A DNA stretch of 64,000 nt from Clavaria fumosa (GCA_951802425.1 OX637800.1:2542001-2606000); one strand, 5' to 3'. Shown: positions 1 through 11,828, counted from the stretch's first letter. A program made the numbers and translations. Notes: generated by a model from the letters alone, not told the origin.

Positions 1-81
1 TCTATTACTAAGTCTTGCCCATGCGTTGCTGATTCCTCGACAGCGACACCTTCAGTACTACTCCTCCCAGCTCGCTGCGGC

Positions 82-674
82 TTATAGCCCTTTTCTTTTC
101 TCCTTCTCCGCAGACTCAGGCGCGTCTCTATGATGCACGTACCGCCCCAAACCCAGCACCCACGCGAGGCGAGGCACCAAGAGTGTCAGCTCTACTGCGA
201 GTAGCGCGACGGCCGTCCCCGTCCCCTCTTTCATTCCCGCACTCGCAGCCGCGCCAGGCCACCCCCACCCCCACAGCACGCTCCCGACGCGCACAATGTC
301 CCCGATGAGAAGGACCGCGACGTACGGGGCGACGAAGGCCTCCTCCACCATCTCGCGCGCGGGGTGCGCAACGAGCAGCCGCGGGACTGCGCGCAGAAAG
401 ATGAGGTTGCTCAGCGCGAAGAGAAGCCCGAAATGCGCGTGCTGGATGAGCGTCGTTGTCGTTGCGCGCGGAAGAGGGAGTGCGGGAAGGGTGGGGGAGA
501 AGCGTGCATATGTCTGGTTTTTGAAAAAAAAGTTATTTGTTATCTGATGGGGCTAGTTGCAGGAGATGGAACCTGGAGAGGGTCAATGAGAGTGTTGAAG
601 AAGCGGAATGTGAGGATGAAGGGCTCGTATAGACAGAATACGGTGTGATAGAAGGGAGGGAGCACAGCAGACAT
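82..674 (-). CDS. DUF7704-like small multi-pass membrane protein (gene A)
   Basis: Two minus-strand exons, 674-573 and 513-82, join in phase 0 across a 59-bp intron with GT...CCAG ends and give 177 residues. The start at 674 was chosen because the family-like beginning (LPPFYHTVFCLYEP) follows at once, and the in-frame residues further upstream look unrelated. Hydrophobic stretches follow: a segment ending in LLFALSNLIFLRAV, then YVAVLLIGDIVRV, then LVPRLAWVLGLGRYV. The same order of blocks recurs in the genes at 1207 and 13690, which supports both the intron and the family. From memory this layout (P-x-Y...EP near the N terminus, three or four membrane segments, about 150-180 residues) fits the fungal DUF7704 family, whose function is unknown. 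It reads away from the duplicated cassette and is not part of it. Gene structure is fairly sure; the family name rests on recall. Confidence 0.72.
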
Positions 675-1206
675 GATGTCCTGAGGAGACGAGGTTGATT
701 TGTCATACAAAGTATAAATCGATGCTAGAATTGGTAATATGATTAGGTAATGAATGTAGCAAGCAACGTTGCCATTACACGATGCATGGACACGATGCAA
801 GGACTTACCCCTAAACACCCACTTATCAGCCAATCTCCGCCTCTGTTTCCTCTACCGCCGTGAAGCAAGCTGTCCGTGTTTGAGAACCTGTAGTCTGGAA
901 CGCTCCAAGTCGACAGCGAGCATCGAGCCCCTCAGAGTAACCCACCAGGAATCCATCATTACAGCTCTCTCGTCTGCCGCCTCAAATAGTTCAAACGATC
1001 CGTCAGCCAAAGCCATTATAGACTCCGTCGTGCACATTGCTTTCTGGCTCACGCGGACACGTGGCACGGAAACGAGCACTCATATTCCCAAATACGACAT
1101 AAAAGAAGGTATGAGATAAGCTTAGGGCTGATTTGATTTGATCTGATAATTTCGCCAATTTTCAAAGTATCGCTTTTTCCATCACTCATCTCTACCAGCC
1201 ACACTA
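675..1206. other. Divergent intergenic region with an unresolved open frame
   Basis: This lies between two divergent DUF7704-like genes. From about 785 it matches 13,264 onward in unit 2. A plus-strand open frame (769-1119) and an overlapping minus-strand frame (852-1079) both exist. Between the two copies most changes alter the protein in either frame, and one frame that is open in unit 2 has a TGA in unit 1. I see no convincing gene, so I treat it as promoter or decayed sequence. Confidence 0.4.
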
Positions 1207-2113
1207 ATGACCAATCTACAACGACACCAACAACACATGCATCCCTCGCCACCACCTGTCCTCCCTGACAGTTACTATCTCATCTTTCGCTACTACGAAC
1301 CTCTCCTCAGCCTCTTCACCGTCCTCGAAGCATGCATGGACCCAAAAGCAGTAAGCCGTCTTCCTCCCATCGATCTCGCGCGATTCAAATTGCCATCCCC
1401 CGATGATTGCCACGCCGTATGGTTAGCGCATTGTTACTATACTGTACTGACTCCTGCCCCAGGCACACGACACGAACGGACCATGGGACCCCAGCATCCT
1501 CTCCCCCTCCACCTCGCCACTGACCACCCTTCCCCGCGCAACAGAGATATCCGTCTTCCAACACGCAAACGTGCTCTTCCTGTTCGCCCTCGCCAACTTC
1601 TTCGTCATCGGCGCCGTGCGAGGGCACGCCCGCCAGCGCCAGCAGCTGGCGTACTCGCCATCGTCATTGACGCCAATGCTCAAATGTAGCTCTGACATCG
1701 ACACCGACGCAGATGCCTGCATCCGCTCCGGCACCGGCGCGGGCTTCAACATCGGCACCGTCTCCGACACCGATACCAACACCGACAGCACGCCCAACGC
1801 CACAATGCAAACCCACGCCGTCCCTCCCGCCGCACCATCACCCTCATCCTTCGCATCATCGCAGCACGACGAAGAACGTCTCCTGCGCGCCTACCTGTGC
1901 ACGCTCCTCTTCGGGGACGCCGTGCAGCTCGCGCTCGCGCTGTGGTCGTGGGGGCCTCCGTGGGGGACGCGCGTCGGCGCAGCGCCAGGACTACGGGGAG
2001 GGTGGACACTGCGCTGCTGGACGTTTGTGCTGGGCGCGTTGAGCGTGGCGCTCCCTCGGCTGTGTTGGGTTTTGGGGGTTGGGCGGTACGTCCCGAAGAG
2101 GCGGGGGAGGTGA
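1207..2113 (+). CDS. DUF7704-like membrane protein with low-complexity insert (gene B, unit 1)
   Basis: Exon 1 (1207-1416) and exon 2 (1463-2113) join in phase 0 across a 46-bp intron (GTATGG...CCCCAG), giving 286 residues. The N terminus carries LPDSYYLIFRYYEP, matching gene A. Exon 2 carries the membrane stretches FQHANVLFLFALANFF, LCTLLFGDAVQLALALWSW and VLGALSVALPRLCWVLGVG. Unlike gene A, about 70 residues rich in Ser, Thr, Asp and Ala (roughly residues 130-200) sit between the second and third blocks. This could be a real loop or an unrecognised intron. The protein should be an integral membrane protein of unknown role. It converges with the NLR at 2521, leaving a 407-bp gap. The two exons are well supported by homology to gene A; the middle region is the uncertain part. 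Confidence 0.68.
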
Positions 2114-2520
2114 TTTTTTTAGGAAGTTTGTGTAGGGGATCAGGTGAGGTGGGGCTCATCCGTTGGGGAACCATCGCCACTCGTTGGAATGGGGAGGTGG
2201 TCGTGTGGTCTGCCTTCGCCTTCGGGCTTCTGCGAAGGACGAAATCATTGTAAAATTTTTTGACAACAGAAGAACAAATGCCTTGTGAGACTAACCTAAC
2301 ACAACACAAGTAATAATATGCGTGACTAGCATCAAGAAAAAGACACTAGCTTATAGAACTATATTGGTCTACAGTAGTACTGGTAGCACTGGTAGCACTT
2401 AGATTTTTTCCTGATGTACTTAGATGCAGTAAGTGCAACAAAAGCAATCATAAACCTAAATTCATCAAGGACAGGGATGTAGTGGGTGCACAGATGTCTG
2501 CTTATTTGCATTGATGGACA
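2114..2520. other. Convergent 3' spacer of gene B and NLR-1
   Basis: AT-richer sequence between two converging genes with no open frame of note. It matches the spacer at 14,581-15,047 of unit 2, except that unit 2 carries a solo LTR here. A short local repeat of the type CACTGGTAG occurs near 2390. Terminators or poly(A) sites are likely but cannot be placed. Confidence 0.5.
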
Positions 2521-5500
2521 TCAAAGCTGAGACAGGTAGGAATGCAGGGCAGTAAATTTGAGGATAACAATGCACTGAGTTGTAACCACAGCCACTTGAT
2601 CAATAGTGGATGCACATACTCTGCGATAAGCCACAGGAATCCAACAAAGCTTTTGATTTGTAAAAGCAGTAGATAGCCATCCATCATTGATGAGATATGG
2701 CCATGATAGCCCATAGTTTGAATCACTGTGAATGATTTGAAGCACCCCAGTTCTTGCATCCCACTCTCTCACTCTCCTGTCTTCAGACCCTGAGACTATC
2801 CTTGTGCCATCTGGAGAGAATGAAACTGATCTAATGGAATCAAAATAGCCCTCAAATGTCTGCAGATGAGCACCAGTGACTTCATTCCTCACTGTCTCAT
2901 TGAAAGACCTAAAGATTATCTTGGTCCCATCTGGAGAGAATGAAATTGATCTGATGGAACCAGGATGGCCCTCAAGTGTCTGTAGATGAGCACCAGTGAC
3001 TGCATCCCACACTCCCACTCCCATGTCATCAGATCCTGAGACTATCTGTGTCCCATCTGGAGAGAATGACACAGATGTGATGGAGTGATAATGGCCCTCA
3101 AATGTCTGCAGATGAGCACCAGTGACCGCATTCCACACTCTCATTGTCATGTCCCTAGACCCTGAGACTATCCTTGTACTATCTGGAGAGAATGAAACTG
3201 ATGAGATGTATCCAGAGTGGCCCTCAAGTGTCTGCAGATGAGCACAAGTGACTGCATCCCACACTCTCACTGTCTTGTCATAGGATCCTGAGACTATCCT
3301 TGTACTATCTGGAGAGAATGAAACTGATGTGATGTATCCAGAATGGCTCTCAAGTGTCTGCAGATGAGCACCTGTGACTTCATCCCACACTCTCACTGTC
3401 CTGTCTTTGGACCCTGAGACTGTCCTTGTACCATCTGGAGAGAATGACACTGTTGTGATGCAATCAAAATGGCCCTCAAGTGGCTGCAGATGAGCACCAG
3501 TGACTGCATCCCACACTCTCACTGTCATGTCATAGGACCCTGAAACTATCTTTGTACCATCTGGAGAGAATGAAACTGATGAGATGAGATTAGAATGACC
3601 CTCAAAAGTCTGCAGATGAGCACCAGTGACTGTATCCCACACTTTCATTGTCCCATCCCAAGACCCTGAGACTATCTTTGTACCATCTGGAGAGAATGAC
3701 ACTGATTCAATGCGACCAGAATGACCCTCAAGTGTCTGCAGATGAGCACCAGTGACTGTATCCCACACCTTCATTGTCCTATCATAAGACCCTGAGACAA
3801 TCCTTGCACCATCTGGAGAGAATGACACTGATGCAATGTGACTAGAATGACCCTCAAGTGTCTGCAGATGACCAGTGACTACATCCCACACTCTCATTGT
3901 CATGTCCCAAGACCCTGAAACTATCTTTGTACCATCTGGAGAGAATGAAACTGATGTGATGAAATTAGAATGACCCTCAAGTGTCTGCAGATGAGCACCA
4001 GTGACTGCATCCCACACTCTCACTGTCATGTCCCAGGACCCTGAGACTATCCTTGTACCATCTGGAGAGAATGAAACTGATCTAATACAACCAGAATGGC
4101 CCTCAAGTGTCTGCAGATGAGCACCAGTGACTGCATCCCACACCTTCATTGTCCTGTAATCAGACCCTGAGACTATCTTTGTACCATCTGGAGAGAATGA
4201 TGCTGATGTGATGTAACCAGAAGGAGCCTCAAGTGTCTGCAGATGAGCACCAGTGACTGTATCCCACACCTTTATTGTGCTATCACGAGACCTTGAGACT
4301 ATCTTTGTGCCATCTAGAGAGAATGACACTGATGTTATTGCACCAGAATGACCTTCCATGACTTGCACACAGGCACTCCATTCTTTTGGTAATGGCCCTT
4401 GCACCACCACTGCTCCCTCCATCTCCCTATGATAAGTATTATATATTTCAGTCCCAACTGGGCTGAAGGGCAAGGCTGTAAAATACAGCTGCAAAGCAGA
4501 CACACTGATGGCTGGGAAGAACTCTTGGATCATTCTTTCACCATCATATAACAGTGTTGACACTGTTGTATCCATATGACTATCCTTCTACAAAAGACTA
4601 TATGTCAGTTTTATGAATCTCACTCCAAAGAGACATGCACTTACTGCAAGACAGGCTTGCACAGAAGCCAACATTTGCAATGCATTTCTCAAATACCCAA
4701 GGAGGCTGCAGACCTCTATCCAGTGCAACAAATGATTTTTGCAAAAATATGACAGAAGCTGCATCACATTGTTTGAAAGCTTGCCACTGGCAACATGCAC
4801 ACCCCAATATCTACATGCATACTGCAGAGTGCCTGAGATGTACTTTGATATCATATTTGGGAGATCTGGCACCTCATGATTGAATTTGGTGGGATCCCTT
4901 ATGCCACAAATATCTTTCTTCAACCTTTTCATCACAATCAGGCATTTCTCAGCAAGGATGGCATGCTGTTCTTGAGGATTTACTCTAAACTGTTCATCAT
5001 GGCATCTGGTAGGATCCACAATGAAGTCAAAGAATGATGGGTGAATCAATCTAATGACTCCAACACCATCATTTGGAACTGTAACAATTGCTTGTAGATG
5101 TTGAAGATAGCCACTGACATTGACTTCATTACCAAGCAGATCCTCCAATTGATTTGCTGGGAGTGGGTCCTGAAGGAGGGCAACAGTGCCAAGAATCAAA
5201 TGCAATTTGACCCCAAGGTGACCAGAGATATCTGGGAATGCACTGTTGAGCACTTGGGAGTACAACTGATCCAGATGCTTCAGAGGAGAGGAACCAGCAA
5301 CAGTCTTTGTAGTCAATAGTATATTCAATTGGCCCATGGGATCAAGAATATCAATGAACCTTGCTGCAGTGGCAGCAAATATGAATAACCCTGAAGACAT
5401 ATGGGTCAAGGCCTCAACATCTGTAGGGGATGGCCAGGATGCAGGAATGCAATATTTCTGCTTGATAATATCAAGGTGCTGCTTCAGATAGTGCTGGATA

Positions 5501-7110
5501 TCCCTTTCAATGACATCCAACTTGACTTCATGAAGAATCAATGGCCTGGTTGTATTGCTGAGGCATGGGTGTTGAAAGGCACCAGTGATCTGCAGAATTG
5601 GTCTACTGGTGATGAGGAATTGCAATGGGAATAACTTTTCAACATGTTGAGATAAACATGCCAGGATAGTAGATGTGGAATTGTTATCCTTGCATTCATC
5701 CAGAGCATCAATCACAACTACACTTGGAGGGAACTTATTCTTCATAGCAAGCAATGGTTTGACAATCATCTTTTCCAACTGATACGAGGCATTGGAGTAA
5801 ACAATGTCTGGATTTGATCTGACAACTTCCAAAAGGCCAGCTTTGAACTCTGGGCAAAACTGTCCCAATTGATAGGCAATGGTAGTGAAAACCAACTCAA
5901 GATTGCTGCAATCAGCATCATCCCTCGAGCAGAAGAAGCTTGCAGCAAGAATCCCCTTATCCTCGCAGAACTTTGCAGCAGTGTAGGCAATTGTAGTCTT
6001 TCCACTCCCAGCTACACCATTGATCCAAAATATCTGCTGGGCCTCCATGGCACACAAATGGTCAGAAGGTGTGGGTACACTCTCCTGGGACAGGTGTTCA
6101 ACACCACGACTAATCCACTGGTACAGTTCATCAAGAATCTCTTCCCGAGTACCACCAAGACATGGGACTTGTTTTTCATTACAGCTGAAGTGAGCATTGA
6201 TTGCATGACGCAGGTTGAGACCATCTGTATAGCCCGATATTAGCAGAGCACTTCAGCCAAATTATGAATGAACTACTACCATAGACATCAAGTCTTGTCT
6301 CAATTTTCTGATAATTTCATCTTATAAGGGGCAGGACAAGAATACTGACAGGAAGAAACAAACCTGAAAACTAGCCTCAGCTCGAGCAACATGTCCCTAG
6401 TAACCAGTCAGACATATCTGCACAACTGTGCCAATTCATGGTTCATGAACTTACTCCAAGTGTCATCTCAATGGCAAGTGTACTTTGAACCTCAAAGTGG
6501 CCGAACCTCAATTACAGGATTCAAATAATATAGGCCATCTGCTTACCAAGAAATGTTGTATTGAGTCATTGACAGCAGAGATGAGACCAGCAATCTCGAG
6601 AGCATCACGGTCACGGGTGAGGACACGTTTCAAGCGGCTGCGCATCATCATTTGCTGAGCCTTCTCACCAACAGACTTCCATGATCTGTCATTCGACACC
6701 AAGATGAACACAGTACTACACCAGGGGACAATGACTCACTCAGACAGGTGGTTGATACGGTCAGTCATTGCTGTAGATATGACCCCGCCATTAGATGCCT
6801 CCTGTAGCATTGTATTCAAGTCTCGAACACGCCGGTTCAGTGATTCCAGGTCATTGCTGTTCTGTGAGGTTTTCTGCGTGACGATTAAGCAAATAATGCA
6901 ATGGCACTGCTAATTAAATGGTTCACGCACTTGAATAGCATCGAGCAGAATCACAAGTCCCTTGATACCCTCCTGCAATCCCGGTACACCCGTCTTGCCC
7001 GCAACATCCTTAAGGAGTGCGAGAGCATTCTGGAGACTGACAAAAGCAAGGGACTGAGGTCCCGAAGATGATTTGAGCTTTGCTAAAGTGGTGTCAAGAG
7101 CCTTGCGCAT
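2521..7110 (-). CDS. NACHT-WD40 NLR (STAND NTPase), NLR-1, eight exons
   Basis: Exons 7110-6931, 6873-6740, 6685-6547, 6490-6455, 6396-6364, 6307-6280, 6224-4645 and 4587-2521 join with matching phases into 1398 residues; most introns have strong ends (GTGAGT, GTAAGC, GTAAGT...TAG). Residues 1-184 are helical with a GVPGL motif, like four-helix NLR N termini. The NACHT domain has Walker A GVAGSGKTT near 253-261 and Walker B VVVIDALDEC near 352-361. Thirteen WD40 repeats span about 787-1329, followed by a tail with WIPVAYRR that recalls the end of other mushroom NLRs. STAND proteins of this type act as ligand-triggered switches in fungal non-self recognition; the WD40 propeller would be the sensor. 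The start has a good context (ACCACCATGC). No known effector domain was recognised at the N terminus. The three smallest exons are the least certain. Confidence 0.85.
2731..4359 (-). repeat. WD40 repeat array of NLR-1, 13 units of 126 bp
   Basis: Thirteen nearly identical 42-codon units, consensus beginning LEGHSGxIxSVSFSPDG and ending VTGAHLQT. Unit 4 lacks one residue and unit 12 lacks two. Variation is gathered in few places: residues 5-9 after GH, residues 24-28 (SWD, SYD, SKD, SDD...) and residues 30-31 before VWD. The frame is kept across all units, so the coding sequence is under constraint as a propeller. Confidence 0.93.
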
Positions 7111-7189
7111 GGTGGTGTCGACGAAGGATGCAAGTCCGCAACCGACGCTTATCGCGATGGCGGGCCGTAAGGCGTGACCGCGTGACCGT

Positions 7190-7560
7190 CACGATTGATG
7201 GTGCACCTTGTCGTGCTGGACCACAGACGTCTGTCTTCCAACAAGTAAACGTGCTTTTCCTCTTCGCCTTCCCCAACTCTTTGATTATCGGTGCCGTGTG
7301 AGGGCTCGCCAGCGCCAGCAGCTGTTGGCACACTCGTCGTCGTCGATGTTCGTGATCAAGGATAGCGCTGACATCGACAGTGTCGACGTCGAATTCGACA
7401 CAGAAATAAAAGTTGACACTCGCTCTGGAACTGGCGTGGGCACTGACTCCAGCACTCGGCACTGACTCCAGCACTCGGCACCTTCACCGACGCCAATACC
7501 GACACTGATACCGACACCAATGGCACACCTTACCCTGCACGAAAACCCACCAACGTCATT
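7190..7560 (+). pseudogene. DUF7704 gene fragment in unit 1
   Basis: A copy of the middle of gene B only. It encodes the block VFQQVNVLFLFAFPNS, close to VFQHANVLFLFALANF of gene B, then a TGA, then the low-complexity part with CCGACACTGATACCGACACC-type sequence. The N-terminal exon and the last two membrane segments are missing. It starts about 80 bp upstream of the NLR-1 start codon, so it may now overlap the NLR promoter. The matching fragment in unit 2 is at 19,605-19,890, so the fragment was there before the duplication. Confidence 0.75.
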
Positions 7561-7572
7561 GCTGGAGATCGT

Positions 7573-8150
7573 CAAAGTCAAGCCGTGTCGACGACAAGAA
7601 GAAGGGCGGCGTCCACCGCGGAGTCGCCAAGATATCCAGTGTCGCCAGCGGCTGTTGAAGTAGAGTGTGTGGTTTGACTTGACGTATCCCGCTCATCTAA
7701 AGTGATCTTTTCATCCTCAGTGGCTACCTCGCCTCTGCATTGAATGAAAACCATGATGAAGATGATGAAGATGACGCCGGCCCGATAAGGGATGACAAAA
7801 GGTTAGACTCATCACAATGTGCGTATTTGTGCTCCTCGGATTTTCTTACATGGCGTTGATGTTGACCCCGCAGTGTCCGTCATATTCGTTCTTGGTGCTA
7901 TGTATGTGGCCATACTTTTGACAGACTGGTATGCGATATGTCCGCAGTGTCCACTTCCAACTATGATGATTTGCTTGTTAGCCATATCATCTCCAATAAA
8001 CCCGTTGAGGCCACACCCAACCATGATTCGGATCGCTACACAGGTCATTCAGAAGTGGCCATGTGGATGAGAGTTGTGTCCAGCTGGTTTGTGCGGCCTT
8101 GTAACTTCTGGCTCTTGTTGCCCCTGTTTGGTGAGTACTGTTCAAGTTGA
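7573..8150 (+). pseudogene. Serine incorporator (Serinc/TMS1) C-terminal relic
   Basis: Three hallmarks of fungal Serinc proteins occur in the right order. First is an acidic run (DEDDEDDAGPIRDDKR) near 7750-7800. Then comes the membrane segment LGAMYVAILLTDW near 7890-7930. Last is SEVAMWMRVVSSW near 8050-8090, with a hydrophobic end. Serinc proteins are multi-pass membrane proteins tied to serine-derived lipids. The frame is broken: TGA after the first segment, and a shift between LLTDW and AVSTSNYDD, where a real gene probably has an intron. No N-terminal part of the gene is present. Unit 2 has none of this, so it was gained or lost after or during the duplication. I am confident of the family and that it is not functional. 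Confidence 0.75.
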
Positions 8151-9340
8151 ATGATGAGGCAATAATAATCGGCCCTGTAGATTTGGAGATTACTAGGATT
8201 TCTGGCAAATGGGATGAATCAGACGGACTAGACTCGGAATAGGCCCCAGTTTTATGTACATCAGAATAATGATGGTCAAATGATGGTCAAATGTCACGCA
8301 AACATGTATGTTCGGTCAGTACCCTCAAGCGTGGAACAAAGGGAGAGAAAGAGAAGAGTGTAGAAAGAATCTTTGGCCGAAGAATTAAGGTTAGCATCTA
8401 AGTCGAATGAAGGTGGTTCCTGCCATTAATGCGTTCATCCAAGGAATGTGATACAGCAACTATGATTTTGACAAGCTGATACCGCGTACGATGACTGCCA
8501 AATTAGGAGCGCAACCAATACTTACCCCATGAGTAGGATGAGCGCACAAAAGATTTCCCCTCAGCTATCAGTCAAAGGAAAATACACTGAAGCTGGCGAT
8601 ATAGAAAGTCGCGCCCCTTTCTTACAGTTCTGCATATTCAAGGTGAAATATTGCCTCAGTCCTCTAGGGTGTCGCAGATCCGCGACACAAGAATGACCAG
8701 CCACTCAGTAACCAGGGTTTGGGAAGGCTGAAATGCTGAAGACTCGAGTGTCTCTGGTGCATCTCTCTCTCTCGCTCATTTGTCTGCGCTCTCTGCCAGC
8801 ACGCCGATACGCGAACTCCAAACCCAAGCTATCCACCTGGACATAATCATGATAATGTTTTTCTGGCAAGATGACATTGGAAACGAGTCTCTGAACCTCG
8901 ACGCTATACCTCGACGCTATACGCGGGTCGTTGAAAGTTCCAGGAGGGATATACGTAAATCTCCTAGTGCAGCTCGGGATTTCCACTTTCACTGGCGTAA
9001 CGAGCCAAGTTCTAACTGGTATCCTTTGCAACATTTCAATCACGCCGAAGAAAGACAAATTGGCTTGACGGCTTCAGCGCATTTTCGGTTATTCGGCGTT
9101 TCCCTAGCAACTCCGTCAATCCAGCCACTTGCGCGTGGTAGATCCACCGATTGTTGGAGCTGAAATTACGATGTGGCGATTTGGCCACCTACTCGCTCTA
9201 GTCTTGTCCGAAAAGGGCGTCGGTAGCCACTTCAATCAGTGGCAACAATGTGCTCGCATTTCAATCGTGTGGGTGGTTACCACATTCGATCCCATTGTGC
9301 AACGATGTGGATCTCCATTGTTCGAAGCAATCAGACTGGG
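8151..9340. other. Upstream region of zinc-finger gene 1
   Basis: From about 8422 this matches 20,151 onward in unit 2. Open frames on both strands (8705-9058 minus, 8780-9163 plus) exist, but a 13-bp tandem duplication near 8905 in unit 1 and several small deletions in unit 2 break the frames differently in each copy. I see no gene here; it is the likely promoter region of the zinc-finger gene together with decayed sequence. Confidence 0.5.
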
Positions 9341-9347
9341 TATAAAA
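9341..9347 (+). promoter_or_regulatory. TATA box of zinc-finger gene 1
   Basis: TATAAAA lies 50 bp before the ATG at 9397 and is conserved at 21,006-21,012 in unit 2 at a similar distance. This helps fix the start of the first exon. Confidence 0.6.
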
Positions 9348-9396
9348 CCCGCTTTAACATTGGATCTCCTCTCTTCCTCCCTTGTAATCCATCTCC

Positions 9397-11408
9397 ATGT
9401 CCCGCTACTTTCCATTGTCTTACAGGCCTCCCAGATCGCAGGCGGATCTGGAGGCTGCTGCCTTGGTGGTGCCCCGATCCCGGCCCTTTCTACTCGCTCG
9501 CCCAACTAAACGACCGAGATATGCTTTCACAAATGGGTTTAATGACATGCCATCGTGCGTATTTCTCGTGCCTTATCTTCTATTCTGACATTGCGCTAAA
9601 CAATTACGCGCAGCCGTCCCACTGTATTAGATGTCCGCCTCAGTGGTGTATCAGTTAGCGGCAGGAGCACTATTCCTTTGTAAGTTGTACTCGATGTATT
9701 CTGCTTTAGGTGTCCTTATTAAATGTGGTTAGCGATATCCCTGATTTTGGAGATGCCAGTCTATCTTTCCATATAGGTTCTCCTCTCGTGAATGGACCCT
9801 CAAGCGGACCCTTCAGCCAGGACCCTTCGCCGTTTCCGCCTCCGACTGAGGCACACAATTACCTCTCACTCTACCACGGCGGAAGTCTCTTGGATGCCTC
9901 GAGCCGCTATTTCCCCACCCCCTTAGTCCGCGCGCCGTCGCCGATGCAGGATCTAGAGACGAATTCCTGTATCGCGACATACGAATCGCTTTGGTCTACG
10001 TGCATCGCGGATCTCCCCATGTCGGACGGGGCTTCACTCGATATTGCTGGGTCCACGTCGCAGGATAGCGCCACCAACCTGACGCTATATGAAAATGCGG
10101 CGGCGAGTGAGCATCAAACGTTCTGGGGTGCCGTACGGTCCCCTTCTTCGAATGCACTGTACGTTTTTTATTCCGTTCCGCGGGCCAGCTCCTCACGAAA
10201 GCCATAGTGATGCAAGTACTCCTTTCACACATGACATGTCGGGTTCCTTCGCTCCTACAGTCCCGTGGAGTGCTAATCAAGCATGGTGCGTCACTATTCC
10301 ATTCGCCAAATCTGTCCTTATCAAACTCGCGAGACAATAGGGTACTTCACCCTATTGCTGTCACCGAGCCCAGCCGGGGTCTCATGCAGGCACCTTTTGA
10401 ACCGGACATGCCTTACCCCTCGATGGACGCCTATATTCCATTCGATTTAGGCCAAACAAGTGCGCCGATAGTCTCTCAAAACTCCCTCGCAAGCCAAGCC
10501 CTTGCTTGCCAATCAAGCAGAGCACATCCTACAGTGCCCCTTTCTATTCGCACTTCCTCCACCCAAGTATATACACAACATCTCCTTCTTTTTGGTGGGG
10601 CAGGGGTGCAATCAGCCTCATATCCGGATGTGTATTCCGCTATGAGCGAAACAACAAACCAGGACATGACAACGATTGACCCTGCACAACCTCACTGGAC
10701 GGACATTGTCCCTGCCTCCTCGCCGGCAGATGCGGGTCATTGGGACACTAGCGCGCTGGATTTCCCTCCCCTTCCCTTCAACCCTCATGGCCATGTTTCC
10801 AAGAACGACGGCAAGCTTTCCCAGATGCCCGTTCCTAACACCACATCCTTATTCACCATATTTCAGGTACACAACAGATTCACCCCGAGCAAATGATTCT
10901 GTGCATTCTGCTAGACACCTCGGAGATTATGATCTGCAAGTATGGCGACATCCTTCACCAAATCGACAACGAACCTCGTCCCATGTATCTCATCCGCTTA
11001 TATGGCATCTCCGACGCGAAGCGAATCCGACCTGAGCAAGCCCCTCTGTGTCCTTGCCCGATGCCGGGTTGTGAGGCCGAGGTGACAAATGCCGAGAAGT
11101 GCTGGAAGGCTCACGTTCGCAAGAGCCATTTGAACCTGGAGGAATACATTGACTGTCCGCTCCTCTGCCACGAAGGTGAACCATGCACATTACCAGTGAC
11201 TCGACGATCACTCGGAAGGCATATATTTAGCCAGGTGCGATTCCCACACATCGTATTCGCCTGCTCCATATGCGAGGCCCGGCTCAAAGGACCAGAGTCG
11301 ACGGAGCAGCACAGGATCATCTGCCCGGATTCCCGTCCCTCTTGGTATGACCTGAGCAGACGCCGGACCAACAAACGTCGCAGGCCCAAAGACGAGCCCG
11401 CATGTTAG
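9397..11408 (+). CDS. C2H2/CCHC-type zinc-finger protein 1, six exons
   Basis: Exons 9397-9554, 9614-9679, 9733-10158, 10202-10285, 10341-10794 and 10878-11408 join with matching phases into 572 residues; donors include GTGCGT, GTAAGT and GTACGT. The first about 400 residues are rich in Ser, Pro and Gln and look disordered, like an activation region. The last exon carries C-x4-C-x13-H-x4-H (about 456-480), a second Cys/His-rich stretch (about 489-511), C-x2-C-x12-H-x3-C (about 525-545), and a basic tail RRRTNKRRR that could be a nuclear signal. It is probably a nuclear DNA-binding protein, but no specific family was recognised. In exon 4 the unit 2 copy differs by exactly six bases, which supports that exon. 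The acceptor of the last intron could also be at 10866. Confidence 0.72.
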
Positions 11409-11828
11409 ATTATTCGCTAGTTTCATGTCGTATCGATGTTCTGTAAGAATTGGACGAGTAAAGATCAGATAGTTTATGTAAGCGCTGGCTCTTTGTTTAC
11501 AACTTGTTTGGCGTCAGGCATCTCGGCATGTTTGTATGTACGAATTCCGGCCCGCCCGCCCGCCACTCAGACCCAGTCTTCTCAATATCTTCCGTTCTAC
11601 TTCACGGAGGCTCATACTTCGCAAACCGCCACATTCATTCAAATACAAATCATCCAAATATCTAGGCCCAATAACCTTGCGCTTTCGGCCCAAGCGTCAC
11701 CTAGGAAGCGGAAAAATAACAGCTCGGTGATGACGTCGCTTCTCCTTCTGTACCATATCGTCTGCGGCGTGGTTGCGCCAGATGTAAGAGCAGGAAAATC
11801 AGCAGCCGGACAAGACCAATGGCAACTG
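11409..11828. other. Spacer between unit 1 and the degenerate DUF7704 copy
   Basis: Unit homology ends near 11,442. A short plus-strand frame of 64 codons (11,536-11,730) has no recognisable feature. I see nothing else in it. Confidence 0.4.

Larger units (their letters stand above)
785..11442 (+). repeat. Segmental duplication, unit 1
   Basis: This segment matches 13,264-23,098 in the same orientation and gene order: DUF7704-like gene, NLR, DUF7704 fragment, zinc-finger gene. The left edge is near the shared ACCCACTTATCAGCCAAT-like stretch; the right edge is just after the zinc-finger stop codon, where the two flanks diverge. Exon lengths of the NLR (180, 134, 139, 36, 33, 28 and 1580 bases before the WD40 exon) are the same in both units. 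Unit 1 is longer mainly because it holds a Serinc relic at 7573-8150 that unit 2 lacks, and one more WD40 repeat. Confidence 0.92.

Noticed and set aside
769..1119. Small plus-strand gene before the DUF7704 gene
   Set aside because: Changes between the two units are mostly amino-acid changing, and the competing frame has a stop in one copy; no coding signal.
2521..6057. Separate NACHT gene (4588-6057) and WD40 gene (2521-4575)
   Set aside because: A 57-bp GTAAGT...TTGTAG intron at 4644-4588 joins them in phase 0, the same in the second copy, and the fusion is the usual NLR layout.
4635..6243. Plus-strand frames opposite the NACHT exon (also 17,194-18,656)
   Set aside because: Shadows of the NLR coding sequence on the other strand.
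8705..9163. Overlapping frames upstream of the zinc-finger gene
   Set aside because: Frames are broken differently in the two units by a 13-bp duplication and small deletions.
9710..10207. Start of the zinc-finger gene at 9710
   Set aside because: It would begin with GTG; a chain of phase-matched exons leads back to an ATG at 9397 behind a TATA box.
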